Positions 51,633-60,473 of a stretch of 64,000 nt of DNA are shown piece after piece. The stretch comes from Sphingobium xenophagum NBRC 107872 (GTDB lineage Bacteria > Pseudomonadota > Alphaproteobacteria > Sphingomonadales > Sphingomonadaceae), in assembly GCF_000367345.1 (NCBI RefSeq), contig NZ_BARE01000018.1, positions 55,418-119,417 of the forward strand, given 5' to 3'. Positions within the stretch are counted from its first letter, which is position 1, and each line of letters starts with the position of its first letter. The notes beneath the pieces were generated by a model that saw only the letters and a list, made by a program, of their open reading frames with translations, was not told the DNA's origin and made no database searches. Made by a program: the position numbers and the translations under genes.

Positions 51633-52768
51633 TGGAGCGTTTTCCAGCCATGATCCTTGCCCTGCATCCGATCCGCTTCCTGGCGCTCCTGACACTGGCC
51701 GTGATGGCCTCCTTCGCCGTGCCCGCGCAGGCGGAACGGGTGAAGGATCTGGGCACGTTCCAGGGCGTTCGCCCCAACCAGCTGACCGGCTATGGCATCG
51801 TCGTCGGTCTGGCAGGCACAGGCGACGACAGCCTGCAATATGCGACCGAGGGCATGAAGGGCGTGGTTTCGCGCTTTGGCCTGACGCTGCCGCAGGGGAT
51901 CAATCCCGCGCTCAAAAATGCGGCGGCCGTGCTGGTCACCGCCGATCTGCCCGCTTTTTCCAAGCCCGGCCAGCGGCTGGACATTACCGTGTCGGCGCTG
52001 GGCAAGGCCAAGTCGCTGCGCGGCGGCACGCTGATCCTGACGCCGCTTCGCGGTGCGGACAATGAAATCTATGCCATGGCGCAGGGCAATCTGGCCGTGG
52101 GCGGTCTGGGCGTGTCCGGCGCCGATGGCAGCCAGGTGTCGGTCAATATCCCCTCGGCCGGGCGCATCCCCGGCGGCGCGACGGTAGAGCGCGCGGTGGC
52201 GACCGGGTTCGATACCGCGCCCACGCTGACCTTCAACCTTGCCGAAGCGGACCTGACCACGGCTCTGCGCGTAGCCGACGGCATCAACCGCGCCTTTGGC
52301 GATCGCCGCGCCCGCGCCATGGACGCTGTATCCGTGACGATCGACGCCATTCCGGGGGCGGAGGACCGCATCCTGATGATGGGCATGATCGAAAATATCG
52401 AGATTGCGCCCGCCGATGCACCAGCCAAGGTCATCGTCAACGCGCGTACCGGCACGGTCGTCATCAATGGCGCGGTGCGTATTCATCCCGCCGCCGTCGC
52501 GCACGGCAAATTGACCGTCAGCGTCAATGAAAGCCCGCGCATCGTCCAGCCCGCGCCGTTCAGCCGGGGCCAGACAGCGCAGGAAGAGTCGAGCAACATC
52601 AGCATCGACGAACAGAAAAAACCTATGGTTAATTTTAAAGGCGGGGCGTCGCTGGCCGATATAGTCAAGGCGGTCAACGCCATCGGGGCATCTCCTGCCG
52701 ACATGGTCGCGATCCTGGAAGCGCTCAAGCAGGCGGGCGCAATGAAAGCGGAACTGGTGGTATTGTGA
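51632..52768 (+). CDS. flgI: Flagellar P-ring protein FlgI
   Basis: 378 residues. Signal peptide LALLTLAVMASFAVPAQA, then ERVKDLGTFQGVRPNQLTGY and GIVVGLAGTGDD, the FlgI start, later SVSALGKAKSLRGGTLILTPL-type and NARTGTVVINGAVRIHPAAV. The ATG at 51632 overlaps the flgH stop; one at 51650 gives a shorter signal peptide. Confidence 0.95.
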   Translation: MERFPAMILALHPIRFLALLTLAVMASFAVPAQAERVKDLGTFQGVRPNQLTGYGIVVGLAGTGDDSLQYATEGMKGVVSRFGLTLPQGINPALKNAAAVLVTADLPAFSKPGQRLDITVSALGKAKSLRGGTLILTPLRGADNEIYAMAQGNLAVGGLGVSGADGSQVSVNIPSAGRIPGGATVERAVATGFDTAPTLTFNLAEADLTTALRVADGINRAFGDRRARAMDAVSVTIDAIPGAEDRILMMGMIENIEIAPADAPAKVIVNARTGTVVINGAVRIHPAAVAHGKLTVSVNESPRIVQPAPFSRGQTAQEESSNISIDEQKKPMVNFKGGASLADIVKAVNAIGASPADMVAILEALKQAGAMKAELVVL

Positions 52769-53079
52769 TGCAGATCAGCGCGACATCCTCCGCGACCGCC
52801 CCGTCGGGCGCAACGCCCGCGAACAAGGCCAGTCTGGAAAAGACCGCGCAGCAGTTCGAGGCGATTTTCCTGCGCCAGATGATCGGCGCGATGCGATCCG
52901 CCAGCCTGGCCGAGGGCATTTCCGATTCCAGCGCGACCGAGCAGTTTCAGTCGATGGCCGATTCGCGCACCGCCGACGCCATGGCGAGCGGCAACAGCCT
53001 GGGCATCGCGCAATTGCTGATCAAGCAGTTCGGCGCCAAGCCTGCGCCTGACGCACCCGCCGGGACGACCGCGCCATGA
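52768..53079 (+). CDS. flgJ: FlgJ rod-capping domain protein, no muramidase domain
   Basis: 103 residues, equal to the N-terminal third of enteric FlgJ: LEKTAQQFEAIFLRQMIGAM and GISDSSATEQFQSMADSRTA. The peptidoglycan hydrolase part is missing; the separate SLT protein at 43152 probably fills in. The start overlaps the flgI stop; the end overlaps flgK. Confidence 0.9.
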   Translation: MQISATSSATAPSGATPANKASLEKTAQQFEAIFLRQMIGAMRSASLAEGISDSSATEQFQSMADSRTADAMASGNSLGIAQLLIKQFGAKPAPDAPAGTTAP

Positions 53080-54413
53080 GCGACCTGTTCATCATCGGCG
53101 CTTCGGGCACCCGCGCCTATCGCACCGCGATGGCGGCGATTGGCGAGAATATCGCCAATGCCAGCACCGATGGCTATGCCCGCCGGTCCGTGACGACGGC
53201 CGAATCCGGCGCGTCCACATCCACCATGGCCATGTATGTGTCCAAGGCGAATTTTGGCGGCACGCAGGTGACGAGCATCAATCGCGGCACCGACCCCTAT
53301 CTGGACGCCACGGTGCGGCTGACCGGCATGGGGCTGGGCAGTTCGACCGCGCGGCTGCGCTGGCTGAGCGACGCTGAAAATGCGCTCAACGACACGGGCA
53401 CCGGCATCGGCGCGCTGATGACCGGCATGTTCCAGAATATGGAAAAGCTGGCCGCCAGCCCGTCCGACACATCGCTGCGCGTCACCACATTGGACAGCAT
53501 TTCCCGCGTCGCGCAGGCCTTCAACCAGACCGCCGCGGACCTGGAAGCGGTGTCGGAGGGCATTGCGACCGAAGCGCAGGCGTCGGTCAGCACGGTCAAC
53601 CGTTCGCTCGAAGCGCTGGCCGACATCAACAACAGCCTGTTGCGCGCGCAGCCGGGCACCTCTGCCTATTCGCAGTTGCTCGACAGCCGTGACGCCGCGT
53701 TGCAGGACCTGACCGAAAATCTGAACGTCACGATCAGCTTTGGCGCACATGACAGCGCGCAGATCAGCTATGGCGGGCAAACGCTGGTACAGGGCAATGT
53801 CGCCGCCAGCCTGGTGGCGAACAGCAATGCCGACGGCACGCTGGCCCTGACGCTGGCCGATGGCACGGCGCTCGCCACGCCAGCCAATGGCGCGCTGGGC
53901 GGCCTGTTTTCTGCGGCCAGTACCGTCACCGACCGCCGCGCAAGCCTCGACACGATTGCCGGGCAATTCGTCACCGACATGAACGCCTGGCACGCGCAGG
54001 GCGTCACCGATGCTGGCAATGCCGGCGCGGCGCTATTATCCTATGGCGGCAGCGCGGCCAGCGTCGCGGCGTTGATCACCGATCCGGCGGAACTGGCCAC
54101 CCGATCATCGAACGGCACGCTGAACGGCAACCTGCTGACCGTCACGTCCACCCTGCGTGGCAATGGCAGCGTCGAACAGGCCTGGACCGCGCTGATCGCC
54201 ACCCATGGCAATCTGCTGGCGGCGACAAAGTCGGAAAACACCACTGCGCAAAGCCGCAGCGACCAGGCGGTCGCGGCGCGCGAAGCGGTGAGCGGCGTCG
54301 ATCTGGACATGGAAGCGGCCGATCTTCTGCGCATCCAGCAGGCCTATTCGGCCAGCGCCAAGATCTTGCAGGTCGCCAAGGAAACCATCGATTCCATTCT
54401 TCAGATCCTCTGA
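53076..54413 (+). CDS. flgK: Hook-filament junction protein FlgK (HAP1)
   Basis: 445 residues. N terminus IGASGTRAYRTAMAAIGENI then ANASTDGYARRSVTTAE; the FlgK-type TSAYSQLLDSRDAALQDLTE; C terminus GVDLDMEAADLLRIQQAYSA then SAKILQVAKETIDSIL. ATGA overlap with flgJ. Confidence 0.94.
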   Translation: MSDLFIIGASGTRAYRTAMAAIGENIANASTDGYARRSVTTAESGASTSTMAMYVSKANFGGTQVTSINRGTDPYLDATVRLTGMGLGSSTARLRWLSDAENALNDTGTGIGALMTGMFQNMEKLAASPSDTSLRVTTLDSISRVAQAFNQTAADLEAVSEGIATEAQASVSTVNRSLEALADINNSLLRAQPGTSAYSQLLDSRDAALQDLTENLNVTISFGAHDSAQISYGGQTLVQGNVAASLVANSNADGTLALTLADGTALATPANGALGGLFSAASTVTDRRASLDTIAGQFVTDMNAWHAQGVTDAGNAGAALLSYGGSAASVAALITDPAELATRSSNGTLNGNLLTVTSTLRGNGSVEQAWTALIATHGNLLAATKSENTTAQSRSDQAVAAREAVSGVDLDMEAADLLRIQQAYSASAKILQVAKETIDSILQIL

Positions 54414-54432
54414 GCTGCGAAAGGGCTGAGCC

Positions 54433-55278
54433 ATGGTAGGTATCACCAACAAGATCATGCTCGCCGAAATCCGCCGGCAGCAGCAATTGTCGCAGAATAT
54501 CGTCGACGGACAGACCGCCATTTCCACCGGCGTCACGCTGAACAAGCCGTCGGACGACGCGCTCGCCTGGGTGCAACTGTCCGACGTGGGCCGGGCGCAG
54601 GCGCAGCAGTCCGCGTGGCAGACCAATATCAGCTATGGCAAGACCCGCGCCGCCAATGCCGAAGCCAATCTGGACGAGGTCAACAATCTGTTGACCCGCG
54701 CGCAGGAACTGGTGTCGTCATCCCGCAACGGATCGGTCAACGATACCAGCCGCGTCGCGATCTACGAGGAAATGTCGACCATCCGCGCGACCATCAGCGA
54801 ACTGCTGAACCAGACGGACTATCAGGGCGTATCGGTTTTCGACGATCAGCAGAGCGTGCTGGTGCCGGTCAGCCGCGGCCTCAACCTGGCCGTGGTTGCG
54901 ACGAGACAGGAAGTTTCCGAAGGGATCGACGTCAACGGCACGCCGATGTCGATCGACGACATGCTGGGCCAGAGCATCGCCGCCCTGCAAAGCGGGGACG
55001 ACGATGCGGTTGCGGCGAGTCTGGACGCGATGAAGATCGGGCAAAACCATATCACGGTGGAACTGGCCCGGCAGGGCGTGCGCAGCAACCGGCTGGATGT
55101 GGTCGGCGACCGGCTGACCGACATCGACCTTGATCTGACCGAACGGCGCTCCGCGCTGGAATCGACGGACCTGACCGAAGTCATTTCCAATGTGAAGGCG
55201 CAACTGATGCAGCTGGAAGCCGCGCAATCGGCCTTCGCCCGGATCAACCAGCGGACATTGTTCGACCTGATCAGCTGA
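54433..55278 (+). CDS. flgL: Hook-filament junction protein FlgL (HAP3)
   Basis: 281 residues, flagellin-like ends: QQLSQNIVDGQTAISTGVTL then NKPSDDALAWVQLSDVGRAQ, and the C-terminal DLTEVISNVKAQLMQLEAAQ then SAFARINQRTLFDLI. Joins FlgK to the filament. Nineteen bases after flgK. Confidence 0.92.
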   Translation: MVGITNKIMLAEIRRQQQLSQNIVDGQTAISTGVTLNKPSDDALAWVQLSDVGRAQAQQSAWQTNISYGKTRAANAEANLDEVNNLLTRAQELVSSSRNGSVNDTSRVAIYEEMSTIRATISELLNQTDYQGVSVFDDQQSVLVPVSRGLNLAVVATRQEVSEGIDVNGTPMSIDDMLGQSIAALQSGDDDAVAASLDAMKIGQNHITVELARQGVRSNRLDVVGDRLTDIDLDLTERRSALESTDLTEVISNVKAQLMQLEAAQSAFARINQRTLFDLIS

Positions 55279-55302
55279 TCCGACGAAATTAAGTCGTCGT
55301 CC

Positions 55303-55329
55303 TAAACCGGACGCTAACCAGTCCGTATT
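55303..55329 (+). promoter_or_regulatory. Sigma-28-type promoter of motAB
   Basis: TAAA (55303-55306), 15 bases, then TCCGTATT (55322-55329), about 78 bases before the motA ATG. Confidence 0.65.
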
Positions 55330-55406
55330 AACCAGATGACAGAGCGTCGCATGGGACGCCGCCGGGGGCGAAACGCCGCCGGATCGTTTATATCGGGGAA
55401 TTTCGC

Positions 55407-56270
55407 ATGTTCGCAGCCATCGGACTGGTCGTCCTGCTTGTCATGGTGTTTGGCGGCTTCGCCTTCACCGGCGGCGATCTTGGCCCGGTGCTTCACGCGC
55501 TGCCGCACGAAATGCTGATCATCGGCGGCGCGGCAGTCGGCGCGCTCATCATCGGCAACAGCGGATCGGACCTCAAGGCGCTGGGCGGTGGCCTGGGCAA
55601 GGTGTTCAAGGGCGCCAAGTACAAGAAGCAGGATTTTCTGGACTGCATCTTTCTGGTGAGCAAGCTCATGAAAACGCTGCGGGTCGAAGGACCGGTGGCG
55701 CTGGAGCCGCATATCGAGGACCCATCGACCTCCACCATCTTTACCGAATATCCCAAGCTGATGAAGGACAAGGCGCTGATCCACCTGATCAGCGATACGC
55801 TGCGTCTGGTCGTCATCTCGTCCGGCACGCTCGATCCGCATGCGGTGGAAGAGGTGATGGATAACAGCCTCAAGACCCATCATCATGAAGCGATCAAACC
55901 CGCCGACAATCTTCAGGGGCTGGCCGACGCGCTGCCCGCACTCGGCATCGTCGCGGCGGTGCTGGGCGTGGTCAAGACCATGGGGTCGATCGACCAGCCG
56001 CCCGCCATTCTGGGCGCGATGATCGGATCGGCGCTGGTCGGCACCTTCCTTGGCATTCTGCTCGCCTATGGCATGGTCAATCCCTTCGCCAACCGGTGCC
56101 GCTCGGTTATCGAGGCGGACGGGGCGATCTACCATGTCGTCAAGCAGATCATCATCGCATCGCTGCACGGCCATCCGCAGCCGCTGGTGATCGAGGCGGC
56201 CCGGTCCGGCCTGACCCATGCCAATCAGCCCGGCTTTGCCGAAGTGTTCGACGGCATGCGGGGCAAATAA
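55407..56270 (+). CDS. motA: Flagellar stator protein MotA
   Basis: 287 residues, four transmembrane helices; ion channel of the motor. MFAAIGLVVLLVMVFGGFAF, HEMLIIGGAAVGALIIGNSG, then LADALPALGIVAAVLGVVKT with the channel Pro, and the last helices MIGSALVGTFLGILLAYGMV. The long cytoplasmic loop has the charged residues that meet FliG. Three bases before motB. Confidence 0.95.
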   Translation: MFAAIGLVVLLVMVFGGFAFTGGDLGPVLHALPHEMLIIGGAAVGALIIGNSGSDLKALGGGLGKVFKGAKYKKQDFLDCIFLVSKLMKTLRVEGPVALEPHIEDPSTSTIFTEYPKLMKDKALIHLISDTLRLVVISSGTLDPHAVEEVMDNSLKTHHHEAIKPADNLQGLADALPALGIVAAVLGVVKTMGSIDQPPAILGAMIGSALVGTFLGILLAYGMVNPFANRCRSVIEADGAIYHVVKQIIIASLHGHPQPLVIEAARSGLTHANQPGFAEVFDGMRGK

Positions 56271-56273
56271 GCC

Positions 56274-57326
56274 ATGGCAGAAAAAAAGCGCGGCGCGAAC
56301 GAGCCGGAACCCCGGCCAATCATCGTCAAGAAGATCATCGTCGATGGCCATGGCGGCCATCATGGCGGCGCGTGGAAAGTCGCCTATGCCGATTTCGTGA
56401 CCGCGATGATGGCGTTCTTCCTGCTGATGTGGCTGCTGGGCGCGACCACCGAAAAGCAGCGCAAGGCGCTGGCCGACTATTTCACCCCGACGCTGGTCGA
56501 GCTGAAAATGGCGTCGGCGGGCTCCACCGGGCTGATGGGGGGCGACAGCATCACGGGCAAGGAAAACTACCCGACCACTGGCGGCCAGGGCAACCTGTCC
56601 ATCACCATCCCGCGTGACGCGACCGGCACCAAGGATCAGGGCGGCAAGGCGATGCGCGCCGCCGACCGGCAGAAGTTCGAATCGATCAAGAAGGATCTGG
56701 AAGCGCGCATAGCGCGGCAGAAGGGCATGGCGAAGCTGCGCAAGAATGTGCGCTTCACCGAAACCCGCGAAGGGTTGCGCATCGACCTGATCGACGAAGC
56801 GGATTTCGCGATGTTCGCGATGGGCACCGACCGGCTTGTGCCGCAGGCCCGCGCGCTGATCAGCGAAGTCGCGACCGTGCTGCAAACCATGCCCAACCCG
56901 CTGATCGTGCGCGGCCATACCGACGGCCTGCCCTATGCGTCGGGCCGGACCATGAACAACTGGCTGCTGTCATCGACCCGCGCTGAATCGACGCGCAAGG
57001 CGCTGGCCGACAGCGGCATCCCCAACAATCGCTTCGCCCGGATCGAAGGCGTCGCCGACCGCGAACCCTTTATCAAGAACGACGCCTATGACCCGCGCAA
57101 CCGGCGCATGTCGATCATCCTGGGCTGGACCCGTGGCGGCAACAATGCGGACGATGCGGATATGGACGCGGAAACCAGGGCGGCGATCAAGGAACGCGAC
57201 GACCCGACCCGCGTGGCGAAAAAGGCGGCGCAGAGCCTGGACATGGGCGGCACCGGCCTGCCCGGCGGCGCGACGCTGCTAAACCCGACCGCGCCTGGGA
57301 CTTCGGGGAAGCCGGGGAAGCATTGA
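56274..57326 (+). CDS. motB: Flagellar stator protein MotB
   Basis: 350 residues. One transmembrane helix, WKVAYADFVTAMMAFFLLMW, with the proton-carrying Asp in YAD; an OmpA-like peptidoglycan-binding domain in the second half (NPLIVRGHTDGLPYASGRTM, NWLLSSTRAESTRKALADSG). Ends with a Gly/Pro-rich tail. Full-length, unlike the small copy at 45516. Confidence 0.95.
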   Translation: MAEKKRGANEPEPRPIIVKKIIVDGHGGHHGGAWKVAYADFVTAMMAFFLLMWLLGATTEKQRKALADYFTPTLVELKMASAGSTGLMGGDSITGKENYPTTGGQGNLSITIPRDATGTKDQGGKAMRAADRQKFESIKKDLEARIARQKGMAKLRKNVRFTETREGLRIDLIDEADFAMFAMGTDRLVPQARALISEVATVLQTMPNPLIVRGHTDGLPYASGRTMNNWLLSSTRAESTRKALADSGIPNNRFARIEGVADREPFIKNDAYDPRNRRMSIILGWTRGGNNADDADMDAETRAAIKERDDPTRVAKKAAQSLDMGGTGLPGGATLLNPTAPGTSGKPGKH

Positions 57327-57634
57327 GGATGGTTGGGTAGCGAGAGCGAGCGGGGAGCAGATTGTCTGGTTTACAGGTGCAAGCACCGTAAAGGAGACAT
57401 GCCTTTCACCGTCACCCCAGCGAAGGCTGGGGTGACGATCAAGGAAATGGCCGATTCCAAGTCGCGGCACAGCATATTCCAGAGGCAACTTTTGATCGCT
57501 TTTGGACCCTCCGTCTAACCCCTCTTCCTTTAAGGACGAGGGCGTGACACCCTCACGGCGCCGCGCGCCACCAGCGTCGATCCCCAAGGGGGAAGGGAGC
57601 CTTGCTTCGCGCTGGCGTCATCTACCCGGCGCAC
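57327..57634. other. Non-coding gap between motB and the FKBP gene
   Basis: No gene is apparent. It holds the hairpin at 57410-57437 and a stretch (57515-57602) of repeat-like sequence with CCCCTCTTCC, GACACCCTC and CCCCCTT-type blocks similar in style to 44109-44160. Nothing else stands out. Confidence 0.6.
57410..57437. repeat. Perfect 12-bp hairpin of the HPGEGRGP repeat type
   Basis: CGTCACCCCAGC-GAAG-GCTGGGGTGACG, an exact palindrome. Same design as the left half of the element inside fliP (GTCACCCCGGCGAAGGCCGG). Confidence 0.85.
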
Positions 57635-57664
57635 AAAAAAGGGGCCGTTTTGGCGGCCCCTTTT
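57635..57664 (-). terminator. Terminator of the FKBP gene
   Basis: GGGGCCG pairs with CGGCCCC (57641-57660) with flanking A-run 57635-57640 and T-run 57661-57664; on the minus strand it ends TTTTTT. It starts 24 bases past the FKBP stop and could also serve motAB. Confidence 0.85.
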
Positions 57665-57687
57665 GTCTCATTCGGCTTTGCGTGTGA

Positions 57688-58251
57688 TCAGCGTGGCGGC
57701 TGGGCGCCTGCTGCGCCTTGCTGTTGCTGCATCATCTGCTGCATCTGCATGATTTCGGCGCGCGACTTGAAGTCGTGCAGTTCGACGTCGAAGACCAGGA
57801 TCGAACCGGCGGGAATCGGACCTGCGGCCTGATCGCCATAGCCAAGCTGCGGCGGGATCCAGAGGCGGTATTTGCCGCCCTTCTTCATCTTTTGCAGGCC
57901 TTCGGAGAAGCCGGGGACGACGCCGTCGATCGGCATCGGCGCCTGCGGATTTTCGTCGAACACGGTGCCGTCGAGCAGCGTGCCCTTATAGCCCACCAGC
58001 GCCACGTCGGCGGTGGTCGGGCTGGGACCAGTGCCTTCGGCCAGCACCTTATATTGCAGACTCGACGGAGTGGTGATCACGCCTTCAGCATCGGCATTCT
58101 GCGCCATGAAGGTAGCGGGCGAGGCTTTGACGCCCTGCTGCCCGGCCCAGGCCAGACCGCCAGCCGCCAGCGCAAGCGCGGCGACACCAATCCAGAGGCG
58201 CGTCAAAGACCCCCTGGCGATAGGACGAAGGGGAACGGCCGTTGTGGACAT
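57688..58251 (-). CDS. FKBP-type peptidyl-prolyl cis-trans isomerase
   Basis: 187 residues. N-terminal signal/anchor LWIGVAALALAAGGLAWAG, so periplasmic or membrane-bound. The FKBP domain: ADVALVGYKGTLLDGTVFDE, MPIDGVVPGFSEGLQKMKKG, GKYRLWIPPQLGYGDQAAG, IPAGSILVFDVELHDF, all with the active-site residues. The tail is Met/Gln-rich. Probably assists folding of exported proteins. Downstream of rpsU. Confidence 0.9.
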   Translation of the reverse strand: MSTTAVPLRPIARGSLTRLWIGVAALALAAGGLAWAGQQGVKASPATFMAQNADAEGVITTPSSLQYKVLAEGTGPSPTTADVALVGYKGTLLDGTVFDENPQAPMPIDGVVPGFSEGLQKMKKGGKYRLWIPPQLGYGDQAAGPIPAGSILVFDVELHDFKSRAEIMQMQQMMQQQQGAAGAQPPR

Positions 58252-58324
58252 GGCGACGCTTCTCGCAATTCAAGGGCAGGCAGGCAGCAGGAAAGCGGGA
58301 CGGCACGGGCCGCCCCGGCGGCGC

Positions 58325-58531
58325 TTACTTCGCGCCGTCGCGCTCGGCGCGCTTGCGATCCATCTTGCGGGCGCGGCGGACGGCGGCGGCCTTTTCACGG
58401 GCGCGCTTTTCCGACGGCTTTTCGTAGTGACGACGCAGCTTCATTTCGCGATACACGCCTTCACGCTGCAGCTTCTTCTTGAGCGCGCGGAGGGCCTGGT
58501 CGACATTATTGTCGCGAACGATGATCTGCAT
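58325..58531 (-). CDS. rpsU: 30S ribosomal protein S21
   Basis: 68 residues from the ATG of [20 protein letters not shown], which is the standard S21 start; the rest is basic ([20 protein letters not shown]). An in-frame extension to 58549 has no support. The 207 bases upstream contain no gene; I see nothing certain in them. Confidence 0.95.
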   Translation of the reverse strand: MQIIVRDNNVDQALRALKKKLQREGVYREMKLRRHYEKPSEKRAREKAAAVRRARKMDRKRAERDGAK

Positions 58532-58757
58532 AAGTCCGTCAATCTCCAATCGAAAACGAGCCTTTTGCCGGGATTTTTCAATCCGTCCCGACAGCCCGTC
58601 GCAATAGCAAAGCCTGTGAGTCGTCGCAGGTCACCCTACGCCGTGTGGGGCGCGCCCTACCAGCAGAGTCGCAGCAATTCAACCCTAAAGCCCGCACTAT
58701 GGACTAACGGGCGCGGAAAGCGGATAGTCCTGGCCATGATATAAGAGAGGATCGCCC

Positions 58758-59516
58758 ATGGCCAGCGCCGCAAAACGCCCCGATATGTCCGCCGCCGAAT
58801 GGGAGGCGCGCCAGCAGCTGGCCGCCTGCTACCGCATATTCGACCATATGGGCTGGTCCGAGCTCATCTATAACCACATCACCGTGCGGGTGCCCGGAGA
58901 GGAGAGCGCCTTCCTGATCAACCCGTTCGGCCTGGGCTATCAGGAAGTGACCGCGTCCAATCTGGTCAAGATCGACATTGACGGCGCGGTGCTGGATGGC
59001 AGCCCCTATCCGGTCAACCGCGCGGGATTTGTCCAGCATAGCGTGTTCCACCGCCATCTGCCCGACGCCCATTGCATCATCCACACCCACACGACGGCGG
59101 GCATGGCGGTGAGCGCCACCGCCGAAGGACTGCGCCCGATCAGCTTCTATGCCGCCGCCTTTGCCGGGCAAATCGCCTATCATGATTTTGAGGGCGTCAC
59201 GATCCGCAGTGAGGAGGGCGAGCGGTTGATCGCCAATCTGGGCGACAAGCGGGTGATGATGCTGCGCAACCATGGCACGCTGGTGATGGCGCAGAGCCTG
59301 CCAGAGGCGTTCCTCAAACATTGGCTGCTCCAGCGCGCGTGCGAGATTCAGGTGGCGGCTGGCGCGGCGGGAACGCCGGTGGAACTGAGCGCCGAGGTGA
59401 TCGCGGTGCATCAGCGCGATCTGGCCGGGGTGCAACTGCCGGTGGGGCCGGGCGTGCCGGATTTCCAGGCGATGGTGCGGCTGATCGACCGGGTGGACGG
59501 GAGCTGGCGGGATTAG
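58758..59516 (+). CDS. Class II aldolase/adducin family protein
   Basis: 252 residues. Zinc-site histidines are in CIIHTHTTAGMAVSA and in MLRNHGTLVMAQSL; NHITVRVPGEESAFLINPFG is the family's N-terminal block. Members split phosphorylated sugars or act as decarboxylases/lyases; the substrate is not evident and no sugar genes adjoin it. Start ATG at 58758 with GAGAGGA upstream. Convergent with the TIR gene. Confidence 0.85.
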   Translation: MASAAKRPDMSAAEWEARQQLAACYRIFDHMGWSELIYNHITVRVPGEESAFLINPFGLGYQEVTASNLVKIDIDGAVLDGSPYPVNRAGFVQHSVFHRHLPDAHCIIHTHTTAGMAVSATAEGLRPISFYAAAFAGQIAYHDFEGVTIRSEEGERLIANLGDKRVMMLRNHGTLVMAQSLPEAFLKHWLLQRACEIQVAAGAAGTPVELSAEVIAVHQRDLAGVQLPVGPGVPDFQAMVRLIDRVDGSWRD

Positions 59517-59552
59517 GGAGACTTGTCATCCTCCCCCGGCGGGGGAAGATGC

Positions 59553-60473
59553 TCACGGCGGCGGGCAGTTGTTCCCCTCATCCGCCAGCCGTCGCACTTC
59601 CTGCGCGGCGACCTGGGCCAGCCAGGCGCGGCGTTCGGCCTTGTCGGCATTCTCCTCCGCAAGCTTGCGCGCGGCCTGCGCTTCGTTGCGCTGCTGCACG
59701 GCCATGCGGGCATAGGTGAAGGCGGCGATCGACAGGCCGCTCAGCAGCAGGATCAGCAGGAAGGCGAAGGTGCCAAGCGCCACGGCGATGCGGCGGCTGC
59801 GGCGCTGGTCGCGGCGGTAGAGGCTGGCATAGGGCGTACCAAGCAGCCCGGCGATCAGCTTGAGCTTGACGATATTGCGGTCGTTTTTCTGAAGGTCGGG
59901 CGCAAGCGGTTCGAGCGGTTGGGTGCGATCCAGTTCGCCCTTGGCATCCAGCGAGAACAGCAGGGGCGCGGGGAAACAGTCCGTGTCGGGATCGCCGGGC
60001 TTGCCCGCCGCAATCAGCGCGAACACCGGCGCGTCCGGATTGATCGTCTTGAAGCTGCGAATTTCCTTGTCGACCCAGACCGACCGGGCGGCGGTGGGCG
60101 AGCAGATGACGATCAGCGCGTCGGATCGGGCAAGCGCGCCCAGCAATTTGGGGCCGAGTTCGGCTGCGCCCGCCAGTTCATCCTCATCGCGGAAAATCGG
60201 TCGCAACCGGGCGGGGATAGGGCCACGATCGCCCGCCGACCCGACCAGCGCCTTTGGCACGCGATAATTTTCGATCGCGCGGTGGAGCCAGCGGGCAACC
60301 TTCATGTCGGCATGGCTGTAACTGATGAAGGCGGCATAGCGCCCCGCCCCCGCTCCGCCCACCAGCGCGGTCAATTGTTTGGCCAAGTCCGCGCCGCCGC
60401 TCAGCACTGGCTTTCCAACGGCCGTGGCAGTATCCACGGGAATGGAGATTATCTTGCTGAAAGGGTTGGACAT
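59553..60473 (-). CDS. Membrane-anchored TIR-domain protein
   Basis: 306 residues. TIR domain from about 45 to 160: RYAAFISYSHADMKVARWLH, IFRDEDELAGAAELG, SDALIVICSPTAARS and the WVDKEI helix, whose Glu137 is in the position of the catalytic Glu of TIR NADases. A transmembrane helix (229-253) and a short Ala/Glu/Arg-rich coiled coil (255-297) follow. Many relatives go on to WD40 or TPR repeats after such a coil; here the protein ends in NNCPPP. The ATG at 60471-60473 overlaps the ATG of the divergent gene. No signal peptide: the TIR domain should face the cytoplasm. Confidence 0.85.
   Translation of the reverse strand: MSNPFSKIISIPVDTATAVGKPVLSGGADLAKQLTALVGGAGAGRYAAFISYSHADMKVARWLHRAIENYRVPKALVGSAGDRGPIPARLRPIFRDEDELAGAAELGPKLLGALARSDALIVICSPTAARSVWVDKEIRSFKTINPDAPVFALIAAGKPGDPDTDCFPAPLLFSLDAKGELDRTQPLEPLAPDLQKNDRNIVKLKLIAGLLGTPYASLYRRDQRRSRRIAVALGTFAFLLILLLSGLSIAAFTYARMAVQQRNEAQAARKLAEENADKAERRAWLAQVAAQEVRRLADEGNNCPPP

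Noticed and set aside
55336..55518. Small reading frame starting just before motA
   Set aside because: It overlaps motA in another frame, lacks a ribosome site and shows no conserved features.
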